A stretch of 64,000 nucleotides of DNA, from positions 62,001 through 126,000 of the forward strand of contig CAWJUU010000011.1 of NCBI GenBank assembly GCA_963846165.1. Direction: 5' to 3'. Below the pieces are notes generated by a model, which worked only from the letters and a program-made list of their open reading frames with translations, was not told the DNA's origin and made no database searches. The translations under genes and the position numbers were made by a program. Position 1 is the stretch's first letter. The number at the start of each line of letters is the position of its first letter. The stretch comes from WHSW01 sp963846165. Lineage in GTDB: Bacteria; Actinomycetota; Thermoleophilia; Solirubrobacterales; 70-9. Positions 1 through 7,315 of the stretch are shown here, in pieces.

Positions 1-1269
1 GAGCGCGTACTGCTCGCGGACCCGGTTTTCGAGGTGGTACGCCCAGTCGCGGGTGATCAGGCGGCGGTCGTTGACCTGGATCGCGATCCGCGGCGGCCGG
101 CGGCCGACCTGGGCCGCGTAATAGAGCCGCAGCCGCTTCCCCCGCTTCTGCGGCGGCGGCCGGGTGGCGACGACCTCGCCGACGAACCGGTTCAGCTCCG
201 GGGTCGGGATCCGCTCGCCACGCCGGTCGGCGAGCGCGATCGCGCGCTCGAGCAGCTTCGGCACGCCGCGGCCGGTCTTCGCCGAGCAGGCGACCACCGG
301 CGGGCGCTGGCGAATCCGCTTCGCCAGTCGAGCCTTGGCGTCCTCGAGATCCCCCTCGCCGAGATCCCACTTGTTGAGCGCGACGAGCGTCGCGCATCCC
401 GTCTTCATCGCCAGCTCGGCGACTCGCAGGTCCTCGGAGGTGATCCCGGCGGCGGCATCGCAGACCACCAGGGCGACGTCGGCGCGTTCGGCGGCGCGCT
501 CGGAGCGAAGCTGGGCGTAGTAGTCGACGGTGCCGGCGACCTTCGTCCGCCGCCGGATCCCGGCGGTGTCGATCAGCGTCAGCGCCCGGCCGTCGAACTC
601 GAGCGGAGTGTCGATCGCGTCGCGCGTCGTCCCCGCGAGCTCGGAGACGATCACCCGCTCGGCGCCGAGAAACGCGTTCACGAGCGAGGACTTGCCGACG
701 TTCGGGCGCCCGATCACCGCGAGGGCAACCGAGTCCTCACCCTCCTCAGGCAGCTCGACGGCCGCCTCACGGGCGTGCTCTGCGAGCCGGTCGAGCAGGT
801 CGCCGGTGCCGCGGCCGTGGGTCGCCGAGACGCCGATCGGCTCGCCGAGGCCGAGCGCGTAGAAGTCCGCCACCAGCGGCTCCTCGTTCGCCGAGTCGGC
901 CTTGTTCGCGACCACCACCACGGGCAGGTCGGCGCGGCGCAGGATCTCGGCAACCTCCGCGTCGCCCTGGCGCAGCCCGGCGCGAACGTCGACGACGAGC
1001 GCGACCGCGTCGGCGTCCGCGATCGCCTCGCGGGCCTGCCCCTGGACCGAGCGCGACAGTGAGTCCTCGGCCTCGAGGTCGACACCTCCGGTGTCGATGA
1101 GGTCGAAGCGAATCCCGTTCCACTCGCACTCGAGCGCCTTTCGGTCACGGGTCACTCCGGCCTGCTTGTGGACCACGGCCTCGCGCCCGCCGCGCAGCCG
1201 GTTGACCAGGGTCGACTTGCCGACGTTGGGAAAGCCGACGACGGCGATTCGCGGCAGCCGGGGAGCCAT
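1..1269 (-). CDS. der: GTPase Der (EngA), C-terminal end cut by window edge
   Basis: Tandem-domain GTPase that acts in 50S ribosomal subunit assembly. The frame is open from an ATG at 1269 to base 1, so only the last residues are missing (423 codons present; the family is about 440-490). Two P-loops are visible: GFPNVGKST near residues 12-20 and GRPNVGKSS near 187-195, each followed by a DTGG or DTAG G3 motif and by NKAD/NKWD G4 motifs. The C-terminal KH-like part is rich in arginine. It follows cmk by 12 bases on the same strand, an order common in actinobacteria, so co-transcription is likely. Nothing looks aberrant. Confidence 0.95.
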   Translation of the reverse strand, partial: MAPRLPRIAVVGFPNVGKSTLVNRLRGGREAVVHKQAGVTRDRKALECEWNGIRFDLIDTGGVDLEAEDSLSRSVQGQAREAIADADAVALVVDVRAGLRQGDAEVAEILRRADLPVVVVANKADSANEEPLVADFYALGLGEPIGVSATHGRGTGDLLDRLAEHAREAAVELPEEGEDSVALAVIGRPNVGKSSLVNAFLGAERVIVSELAGTTRDAIDTPLEFDGRALTLIDTAGIRRRTKVAGTVDYYAQLRSERAAERADVALVVCDAAAGITSEDLRVAELAMKTGCATLVALNKWDLGEGDLEDAKARLAKRIRQRPPVVACSAKTGRGVPKLLERAIALADRRGERIPTPELNRFVGEVVATRPPPQKRGKRLRLYYAAQVGRRPPRIAIQVNDRRLITRDWAYHLENRVREQYAL

Positions 1270-1281
1270 CGCCGTCGCTCC

Positions 1282-1920
1282 TCAGGCGAGCCCGCGCTCG
1301 CGCGCGAGCTCGGCCACCCGCTCGACCACTTGATCGACGCCGAGCGCGGTCGTGTCGAGCTCGATCGCGTCCGGCGCGGGCCGCAGTGCACCATGCTCGC
1401 GGGCGCGGTCGCGGGCGTCGCGCTCGCCCTGCGCGGCGAGCACCTCGGCCACCGGCTCGCCCGTCTGCGCCGCACGGCGCCGGGCGCGCTCGGCGTCGGC
1501 TGCAACGAGGAAGACCTTCAGTGGCGCATCCGGGCTGACGACGGTGCCGATGTCGCGGCCCTCGGCGACGTAGCCGCCTGCGCCGATCAGCTCGCGCTGG
1601 CGCTCGACCATCGCCTCGCGAACCCCTGGATGCACCGAGACCCGTGATGCGGCCGCCGAGACCTCGGGAGCCCGGATCGCCTCGGTGACGTCCTCGCCGC
1701 CGAGCCGCACCGACGACCCGTCGAGCGTGATCTCGAGCCCTCGGGCGACCTCAGCCACCGCTTCCGGGTCGTCGAGGTCGACGCCGGCGCGCTGCGCCGC
1801 GAGTGCGACGCTGCGGTACATCGCACCAGAATCCAGATAGGTGAAACCGAGCGCGGCGGCGAGACCGCGGGCTACCGTTGACTTCCCGGCCCCGGCGGGG
1901 CCGTCGATCGCAATCACCAT
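1282..1920 (-). CDS. cmk: Cytidylate kinase
   Basis: Phosphorylates CMP and dCMP with ATP in cytosolic pyrimidine nucleotide synthesis. 212 residues, slightly short of the usual 220-230. The start ATG at 1920 gives MVIAIDGPAGAGKST, with the P-loop at residues 7-15. The frame stays open upstream, but those residues have no family resemblance. The YLDSGAMYR and AEGRDIGTVV motifs of the family are present. It lies just upstream of der. Only 27 bases separate its start from the divergent cupin gene, so its promoter must lie inside or beyond that gene, or share a very compact region. Confidence 0.95.
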   Translation of the reverse strand: MVIAIDGPAGAGKSTVARGLAAALGFTYLDSGAMYRSVALAAQRAGVDLDDPEAVAEVARGLEITLDGSSVRLGGEDVTEAIRAPEVSAAASRVSVHPGVREAMVERQRELIGAGGYVAEGRDIGTVVSPDAPLKVFLVAADAERARRRAAQTGEPVAEVLAAQGERDARDRAREHGALRPAPDAIELDTTALGVDQVVERVAELARERGLA

Positions 1921-1947
1921 GGCGGCGGTGAGGATAGGCTTCAGGAG

Positions 1948-2286
1948 ATGGAGAGTTGGCAGATCGACGCCCTCGCGGTGGACCGGCACCACCCGCAGGT
2001 GCTGTCCTCCGACGACGAGGGCCGGGCGATCGTGCTCGAGCTGCCGGCCGGCGAGCGCCTTGGCGAGCATCAGGTCCACGAGCGCGCCTGGCTGCTGGTG
2101 ATCTCGGGCTCGATCGAGATCACCGAGCCCGGCGGCGACACCGTTGCCGGCGCCGCCGGCCTGCTCGCCGCCTTCGACCCCAACGAGCGACACCAGGTCG
2201 CCGCGACCGAGGACGCGCGGCTGCTGCTGGTGCTCTCGCCGTGGCCGGGCGACGGCCACCCGAGCCAGCGTTCCGGCGGTTCCTGA
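1948..2286 (+). CDS. Small cupin-domain protein
   Basis: 112-residue single-domain cupin. The pattern is a short beta-rich fold with LGEHQVHERAWLLVISGSIEI in the middle (the G-x5-H-x-H-type first motif in degenerate form) and FDPNERHQV as the second motif, followed by a hydrophobic strand. Family members bind a metal or small ligand; no substrate can be assigned here. The start ATG at 1948 sits directly after an AGGAG, with another AGGAT further upstream. It is divergent from cmk and is followed 8 bases later by a second plus-strand gene, so the two may form a small operon inserted between aroA and cmk. Confidence 0.75.
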   Translation: MESWQIDALAVDRHHPQVLSSDDEGRAIVLELPAGERLGEHQVHERAWLLVISGSIEITEPGGDTVAGAAGLLAAFDPNERHQVAATEDARLLLVLSPWPGDGHPSQRSGGS

Positions 2287-2294
2287 TCTTGGGC

Positions 2295-2713
2295 ATGTTC
2301 AAGGACATGTTCAAGCTCACCCGCGAGGCCCAGCAGCTGAAGCGCAACACGCCGACCCCGAGCATGGGTGAGATGGTCGGCCAGATGCGCGAGACGGTTG
2401 AGCAGATGAACGCCCAGCAGGCCGACTCGGGTCGGCTGCTGGCCGAGGGCAAGCCGGGCAAGGCGATCATCCGTGAGATGGGCACTCCCGAGCGCGGCGC
2501 CACCTGGTTCAACTTGACCCTCGACCTCGAGGTGCACCCGCGGACCGACGCGCCCTACCGGGTCGCGAACGAGTACCTGGCGCCGGCGGCGGTGCCACTG
2601 ACGCCGGCGTCGAGCTGCCGGTGAAGATCGATCCCACCGACCCGGCGAAGATCGCGATCGACTGGGACAACGCCCAGAGCGGCCCGGCGCTGGGGGAGAT
2701 CAGGCCGGTCTGA
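2295..2713 (+). pseudogene. Conserved actinobacterial hypothetical protein, frameshifted
   Basis: Function unknown. The protein starts MFKDMFKLTREAQQL with an amphipathic helix. It then has a domain containing GKAIIREMGTPERGATWFNLTLDLEVHP, broken here for brevity around residue 70, and should end with PVKIDPTDPAKIAIDWD. That ending is in a different frame from the start: the first frame runs into PLTPASSCR and stops near 2624, whereas the conserved ending is read in another frame to a TGA at 2711. A one-base loss (or two-base gain) around 2580-2600 explains this. It may be a sequencing error. The repaired protein would be about 140 residues. Its end overlaps the convergent aroA end by 14 bases. 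Confidence 0.6.
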
Positions 2714-4076
2714 GCAGCCGCGCGACGTCGTCCGCGAATCCGGGGTAGCTGACCTCGGCGGCGTCAAAGCCCGCCACCTCGACCCCCTCGGCCGACGCGA
2801 TGCCAGCGATCGCGCCGAGCATCGCCAGGCGGTGATCGCCGGCAGCATCGAGCGTGCCCCCGCGCAGGCCACCGGTGCCGGTGACCGCAAAGCCGTCGCC
2901 GGTCGCCTCGATCTCGGCTCCGAGCCCGCGCAGGCCGTCGACCACGGTGGCGATCCGATCCGATTCCTTGTGGCGCAGCTCCTCGGCACCTGAGACGACC
3001 GTGTCGCCGTCGGCGAAGCAGGCGGCGAGCGCGACGAGCGGCAGCTCGTCGATCGCCAGCGGGACCTCGCCGGCGCCGACGCGGGTGCCCTGGAGTGGGC
3101 CCGAGCGGGCAACGATCGTCGCCACCGGCTCGCGCCCGGCGGCCGCGGTCTCGATCACCTCGATCGCAGCACCCATACGGGACAGGATCCCGAGCAGCCC
3201 GATCCTGCCCGGGTTGATGCCGACGGACTCGAGCCGTACCTCGCTGCCGCCGACGATCGCCGCGGCGACGAGCGGGAAGGCGGCGGAGGAGAAGTCCGAC
3301 GGCACCACGATCTCGCCGGGCTCGAGGCGCGCGGCGGGCTCAACCGTGATCCGCTGAGCGGGCAGGTCACCGTGGATCGTCACCGGGGTGCCGGCGTTCT
3401 CCGTCGTCACCGAAGCGCCGGCGGCGCGCAACATGCGCTCGGTGTGGTCGCGTGTCGGGCGCTGCTCGATCACCGCGGTCGGGCTCTCGGCGAGCAGGCC
3501 GGCGAGCAGCAGACACGACTTCACCTGCGCGCTGGCGACCGGGAGGCGGTACTCGATCCCGTGCAGCTCGGACCCGTGGATCGTGAGGGGCGGGAGGCGG
3601 TCCTCACGGGCGCTGATCTCGGCACCCATCGCCCGCAGCGGCTCGGCGATCCGGTCCACGGGGCGCCGTCGGATCGAATCGTCGCCATCGAGCATCCACT
3701 CGCCCTGCGGTTGGCCAGCCAACCAGCCGGGAAGGATGCGCAGCAGGGTGCCGGCGTTGCCGACGTCAATCAGGGAGGGCTGTGCGCCGCGCAGGCCGAC
3801 CCCGCGGATCCGGAGGTCGAGCGCCGTTGACGACTTACTCTCGGTATCCGAGAGTTTCTCGTCAACCCTCCCCTCCCCGCCCCCCTCATTGACCGTCGCT
3901 CCGAGCCCCCGCACCGCCTCGAGCGTCGCCCGTGTGTCGGCAGCGTCCAGGTAGCCGCTGATCGTGATCTCCCCCTCCCCCATCGCGGCGACGATCGCCG
4001 CCCGGTGGGAGATCGACTTGTCGGGCGGCGGCGCGAGCGTGCCGCGCAGCGGCCCCGCCGGCGCGAAGCGGGTCAT
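2700..4076 (-). CDS. aroA: 3-phosphoshikimate 1-carboxyvinyltransferase (EPSP synthase)
   Basis: Sixth shikimate-pathway step: shikimate-3-phosphate plus PEP gives EPSP. 458 residues from an ATG at 4076 that overlaps the tyrA stop (ATGA). Family marks are PPPDKSISHR near residues 16-25, GNAGTLLR, and RHKESDR near the C terminus. About 23 residues (roughly 64-86) between TLEAVRGLGATV and the next conserved strand have no counterpart in the family as I know it. They are encoded by a less GC-rich stretch that forms a perfect hairpin (see the palindrome at 3826-3866). The insertion keeps the frame and lies in a surface loop region of the family fold, so the enzyme may still work. Confidence 0.95.
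   Translation of the reverse strand: MTRFAPAGPLRGTLAPPPDKSISHRAAIVAAMGEGEITISGYLDAADTRATLEAVRGLGATVNEGGGEGRVDEKLSDTESKSSTALDLRIRGVGLRGAQPSLIDVGNAGTLLRILPGWLAGQPQGEWMLDGDDSIRRRPVDRIAEPLRAMGAEISAREDRLPPLTIHGSELHGIEYRLPVASAQVKSCLLLAGLLAESPTAVIEQRPTRDHTERMLRAAGASVTTENAGTPVTIHGDLPAQRITVEPAARLEPGEIVVPSDFSSAAFPLVAAAIVGGSEVRLESVGINPGRIGLLGILSRMGAAIEVIETAAAGREPVATIVARSGPLQGTRVGAGEVPLAIDELPLVALAACFADGDTVVSGAEELRHKESDRIATVVDGLRGLGAEIEATGDGFAVTGTGGLRGGTLDAAGDHRLAMLGAIAGIASAEGVEVAGFDAAEVSYPGFADDVARLLRPA
3826..3866 (-). repeat. Palindromic element inside aroA (TAT-loop hairpin)
   Basis: Inner arms ACTCTCGG and CCGAGAGT (8 bp) flank a TAT loop at 3845-3847. After a 3x3 internal loop, outer arms GTTGACGA (3826-3833) and TCGTCAAC (3859-3866) pair perfectly. 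The stretch is less GC-rich than the surrounding gene and encodes the non-conserved residues VDEKLSDTESKSST in AroA. The core TCGGTATCCGA recurs at 56264-56298 and, with one change, at 30588-30616. Confidence 0.65.
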
Positions 4077-5179
4077 CGCTCGCTTCCGGCGACGATCGCG
4101 ACCGTGTGCCCGAGCTCGCGGACAACGCCCGAGGCGCGTTCGGCCTCCTGGGTGCCGGCGATCCAGACCGAGATCGCTCCGGTGCGCATGTCGGGCGCCG
4201 GATAGAGGGCCATGTCCTCGATGTTGACCTGCGCGTGGCCGAGCGCGAGCGCGATCTCGGCGACGGTCCCGGGCCGGTTCTCGACCCCGATCCGCAGCTC
4301 GCAGAGGTCGCCGCCGATCAGGTCGGACTCGAGCAGGCGGCGGCGGTCGTCCCCCGCGGAGCGATGCCACTCGGCGACCGCATCGGCGTCGCCGGAGCGG
4401 ATCAGCTCGGCGGCCTCGCGCAGCCGCTCACCGACCGAGTCGATCTCGGCGGCGACGGCGTCGCGGTTGGTGGCGAAGATGTCGCGCCAGATCGTCGGGT
4501 TGGCGCCCGCGACCCGGGTGGTGTCGCGAAAGCTCGTCCCGACCTCGGGCAGGCGCTCGGACTCCTCCGAGAGCGCCGCGGCGGCTTCGCGGACGAGCAC
4601 GTTGGCGAGCACGTGCGGGAGGTGGCTGACCGTCGCCATGACCCGGTCGTGCGTCTCGGCGTCGATCGCCTGCGGGCGAGCGCCGAGGTCGGCGACCGTG
4701 CGCTGAAGGCGGTCGTAGAGCAGGCCGCTCGAGCGTTCGGTCGGAGTCAGATACCAGCGGGCGCCCTCGAGCAGCTCGGCGCGTGCGTTCTCGACCCCGG
4801 CCGTCTCGGCGCCGGCGAGCGGATGGCCGCCGATGAAGCGCGAGCCGTCGGCTTGCGCCGGCAGGCCCTCGATCAGGGCGCGCTTGGTCGAGCCGACGTC
4901 GGTGACGACGGTGCCAGCGCCGCTGGCGGCGAGCGCCTCGGTGACCAGCTCGCGAAGCGCCCCGACCGGGGCCGCGCAGAAGACGACATCGGCATCCACG
5001 ACGGCGTCGGCGACCGAGGTGGCGGGAGCGTCGAGGGCACCGAGCTCGACCGCGAGCGCCAGGTTGGCGGCGTTGGGGTCGAACCCGGCGACTTCGGCCT
5101 CGAGCCGGCGCCGTGCCGCGAGCCCGATCGAACCGCCGATCAGCCCGACGCCGAGGACGGCGATCTTCACGTCAGACAA
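4073..5179 (-). CDS. tyrA: Prephenate dehydrogenase with C-terminal ACT domain
   Basis: Oxidatively decarboxylates prephenate to 4-hydroxyphenylpyruvate for tyrosine. 368 residues with a TTG start at 5179; a GTG at 5170 is an alternative. The NAD-binding motif GVGLIGGS lies at residues 10-17, GGHPLAGAE near 120 belongs to the catalytic domain, and a C-terminal ACT-type domain from about residue 290 (CELRIGVENRPGTVAEIA) suggests feedback control by an aromatic amino acid. The gene sits between aroF (6-base gap) and aroA (4-base overlap), so one transcript probably covers all three. Confidence 0.93.
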   Translation of the reverse strand: MSDVKIAVLGVGLIGGSIGLAARRRLEAEVAGFDPNAANLALAVELGALDAPATSVADAVVDADVVFCAAPVGALRELVTEALAASGAGTVVTDVGSTKRALIEGLPAQADGSRFIGGHPLAGAETAGVENARAELLEGARWYLTPTERSSGLLYDRLQRTVADLGARPQAIDAETHDRVMATVSHLPHVLANVLVREAAAALSEESERLPEVGTSFRDTTRVAGANPTIWRDIFATNRDAVAAEIDSVGERLREAAELIRSGDADAVAEWHRSAGDDRRRLLESDLIGGDLCELRIGVENRPGTVAEIALALGHAQVNIEDMALYPAPDMRTGAISVWIAGTQEAERASGVVRELGHTVAIVAGSER

Positions 5180-5185
5180 CCGTCC

Positions 5186-6211
5186 CTAGACGGTCGAGAC
5201 TTCCTTGCCCGCAACCTCCGCCACACGCCGGACCTGCTCCGCGTAGTCGGCGAAGACCTCGGTCGCGAGCGCCTGCGGCCCGTCGCAGATCGCGTGCTCG
5301 GGATCGTTGTGCACTTCGACCAGGATCCCGTCAGCGCCGGCGGCGGCGGCCGCCATCGACATCGGCCCGACCCAGTCGCGCCGCCCGGGCGCGTGGCTGG
5401 GGTCAACGACGACCGGCAGGTGGGTGAGCTCGCGCAGCGCCGGGATCGCGAGCAGGTCGAGGGTGAACCGGTAGGCGGTCTCGAAGGTGCGGATTCCGCG
5501 CTCGCACAGCATCACGTTCGGATTGCCCTCCTTGAGCACGTACTCCGACGCCATCAGCAGATCGTCGAGGGTCGAGGAGAGCCCGCGCTTGAGCAGCACC
5601 GCCTTGCCCGAGCGGCCGGCCTCGGCGAGCAGGCTGTAGTTCTGCATGTTGCGAGCGCCGATCTGGATCACGTCGGCGACCTCGACCACGTCGGCGACGT
5701 CGCGCACGTCCATCAGCTCGGTGACGATCGGGAGTCCCGTCTCCTCCTTGGCCTCCTGGAGCAGCCGCAGGCCCTCGACCCCGAGGCCCTGGAAGCTGTA
5801 CGGCGAGGTTCGCGGCTTATAGGCGCCACCGCGCAGCATCGCGGCGCCGTTTTCGTTCACGACGCGTGCCGTCTCGAGCAGCTGCTCGCGGCTTTCGACC
5901 GTGCACGGGCCGGCGATCAGTCCGAAGTGCTCGCCGCCGATCCGGCGGCCGTCGACCTCGACCACGGTCCGCTCGCCCTTCTTGAACTGCGCCGAGGCGA
6001 GCTTGTAGGGCTTCAGGATCGGGACCAGATGGTCGACCCCCGGCGCTCCATCGAGCCCCAGCGATGCGACCCGGTCGCGATCGCCGATCGCGCCGATCAC
6101 GGTCAGCAGCTCGCCCTGCGAGAGGTGAGCCGAACAGCCCACCTCCTCGATTCGTTCGACGACGTGGGAGATCTGCTCCTCCGTCGCCCCCTCTTTCATC
6201 ACGATCATCAT
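5186..6211 (-). CDS. aroF: 3-deoxy-7-phosphoheptulonate synthase, class I-beta
   Basis: First committed shikimate step: PEP plus erythrose-4-phosphate gives DAHP. 341 residues: a ferredoxin-like regulatory domain (about 1-70, MMIVMKEGATEEQI...) fused to the barrel. The barrel carries GPCTVES near residue 100, YKPRTSPYSFQG near 130, and VVDPSHAPGRRDWV near 270. This is the Thermotoga/Bacillus-type short enzyme, whose N-terminal domain mediates Tyr/Phe inhibition in relatives. The start ATG at 6211 (a second ATG follows directly) has a GGAG nine bases upstream. The gene is preceded by an unusually long, highly structured leader and is first in the aroF-tyrA-aroA run. Confidence 0.95.
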   Translation of the reverse strand: MMIVMKEGATEEQISHVVERIEEVGCSAHLSQGELLTVIGAIGDRDRVASLGLDGAPGVDHLVPILKPYKLASAQFKKGERTVVEVDGRRIGGEHFGLIAGPCTVESREQLLETARVVNENGAAMLRGGAYKPRTSPYSFQGLGVEGLRLLQEAKEETGLPIVTELMDVRDVADVVEVADVIQIGARNMQNYSLLAEAGRSGKAVLLKRGLSSTLDDLLMASEYVLKEGNPNVMLCERGIRTFETAYRFTLDLLAIPALRELTHLPVVVDPSHAPGRRDWVGPMSMAAAAAGADGILVEVHNDPEHAICDGPQALATEVFADYAEQVRRVAEVAGKEVSTV

Positions 6212-6227
6212 CTTCTGAGTCTCCGCG

Positions 6228-6342
6228 GTATTACCGGTGGTCTGGTCGTAGGTCTAGCTCTTACGGCGTCCGGTCGTGGGTTTCCTTCTTGGTCACGGGC
6301 CTTTCGGCCGGGCCGGACGCCTAGCTAAATCGCCAGTAATAC
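6228..6342 (-). promoter_or_regulatory. Structured 5' leader RNA of aroF (candidate cis-regulator)
   Basis: Read on the minus strand, the leader folds into nested helices. A 10-bp closing helix joins GTATTACTGG (6333-6342) and CCGGTAATAC (6228-6237). A 5-bp helix joins TAGCT (6323-6327) and AGCTA (6255-6259). A perfect 9-bp helix joins GGCGTCCGG (6313-6321) and CCGGACGCC (6265-6273). Inside are two hairpins: GGCC-GAAA-GGCC (6298-6309) and CGTG/CACG (6275-6297) with a purine-rich loop. The GAAA tetraloop appears only in the minus-strand transcript. The closing helix ends four bases from the Shine-Dalgarno GGAG (6221-6224). An upstream GTGGTC could instead pair with a GACCAC near the 3' side, giving an exclusive alternative fold. 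I do not recognise the class. Confidence 0.55.
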
Positions 6343-6418
6343 GAGGACCACGCACGCGACTCGGGCCCCGTGGGGGCGGTCGAGAGAGCCGGCGTGCCAA
6401 TGCGATCCATCGCCGCGG

Positions 6419-6447
6419 TTTGTACCAGCTTGCGGCCAAAAGGGCAA
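6419..6447 (-). promoter_or_regulatory. Predicted housekeeping promoter of aroF
   Basis: On the minus strand, TTGCCC (-35, at 6442-6447) and TACAAA (-10, at 6419-6424) are separated by exactly 17 bases. Transcription would begin near 6412, leaving about 200 bases of untranslated leader before the aroF start codon at 6211. That is long for this compact genome and covers the paired region at 6228-6342. Confidence 0.5.
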
Positions 6448-6469
6448 GCCGCGCGCCTACCATGCGACC

Positions 6470-7102
6470 GTGCTTGCCGTCCTCGCCGCCATCGCCCTCT
6501 CCACGGCCGGTGCGGGTCAGGCCGCGTTCGAGGGAAGCTCGGAGCCGATCGACGGCCGGATCCAGGAACGCATCGTCGGCAGCTCGTGGCATCGCGGCTG
6601 CCCGGTGCACCACCGCAAGCTGCGCCTGCTCGAGCTCAGCCACTGGGGATTCGACGGCGACCTGCACCGCGGGCGGGTGATCGTCCACCGCACGCAGGAC
6701 CGGGCGATCCTGAGGGTGCTCAAGCGCCTGTTCAACAAGCACTACCCGATCCGCCGCATGGAGCTGATCGACCGCTACGGCGCCGACGACCGCCGCTCGC
6801 TTGCCGCGGACAACACGTCCGCCTTCAACTGCCGCTTCGTCGCCGGGACGACGCGCTGGTCGATGCACGCCTACGGCCGCGCGATCGACATCAACCCGGT
6901 CGAGAACCCCTACGTCTCGGGCTCACACGTCTCGCCGCCCGCCGGCGAGCCCTACGTCGACCGCTCGCGCAACGCCGAGGGCATGGTTCACGCCGGCGAC
7001 GAGGTGGTCGAGGCGTTCGCAAAGAGGGCCGGCTGGGAATGGGGCGGCTACTGGTCGGGCGGGGTCAAGGACTACCAGCACTTCTCGAGCAACGGCAGGT
7101 AG
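6470..7102 (+). CDS. Secreted M15-family D-alanyl-D-alanine carboxypeptidase-like protein
   Basis: 210 residues from a GTG at 6470. The first 20 residues (LAVLAAIALSTAGAGQAAF) look like a signal peptide, so it acts outside the membrane, presumably on peptidoglycan. The zinc-peptidase signature SMHAYGRAID lies near residues 131-140 (SxHxxGxAxD), and the last ligand would be the His in YQHF near the C terminus. This is the VanY/M15C-type core. It is a single gene on the plus strand facing away from aroF; its start lies only 22 bases from the aroF -35 element, so the two divergent promoters must be closely packed. Specific substrate unknown. Confidence 0.8.
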   Translation: MLAVLAAIALSTAGAGQAAFEGSSEPIDGRIQERIVGSSWHRGCPVHHRKLRLLELSHWGFDGDLHRGRVIVHRTQDRAILRVLKRLFNKHYPIRRMELIDRYGADDRRSLAADNTSAFNCRFVAGTTRWSMHAYGRAIDINPVENPYVSGSHVSPPAGEPYVDRSRNAEGMVHAGDEVVEAFAKRAGWEWGGYWSGGVKDYQHFSSNGR

Positions 7103-7315
7103 CCACATGGCGCTCGGGAATCGCGCGGCTCCTGGTGTTGTCGGGGGACGCCCGGATCTCGACCCGGTGCAGGTCTCGCTCGGCGAACGCATGCGCTCAG
7201 GCCTGAGCCGATAGCAGCCACGGGATCACAAGCAGTGCCGCGACGATCACGCCGGCACCGGCGCTTCCCCAGACGAGCGCATCAAAGCGGCGCCGGACGA
7301 TTGCCGCGTGCTAGC

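Noticed and set aside
4106..6328. A 740-codon open frame on the plus strand opposite aroF/tyrA
   Set aside because: It is antisense to three clear genes, has GC-driven composition (Arg/Gly/Asp-rich, no domains) and is a shadow of minus-strand codon bias.
6212..6420. Trp/Phe attenuator or T-box in front of aroF
   Set aside because: No leader peptide rich in aromatic codons, no T-box sequence and no terminator T-run were seen; the leader is kept as an unclassified fold.
7197..7310. Possible 37-residue membrane peptide on the minus strand after hisC (ends LLVIPWLLSAQA)
   Set aside because: The frame is bounded upstream by a stop at 7311-7313 and has no start codon before the membrane segment. 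The 213-base gap shows no other convincing feature.
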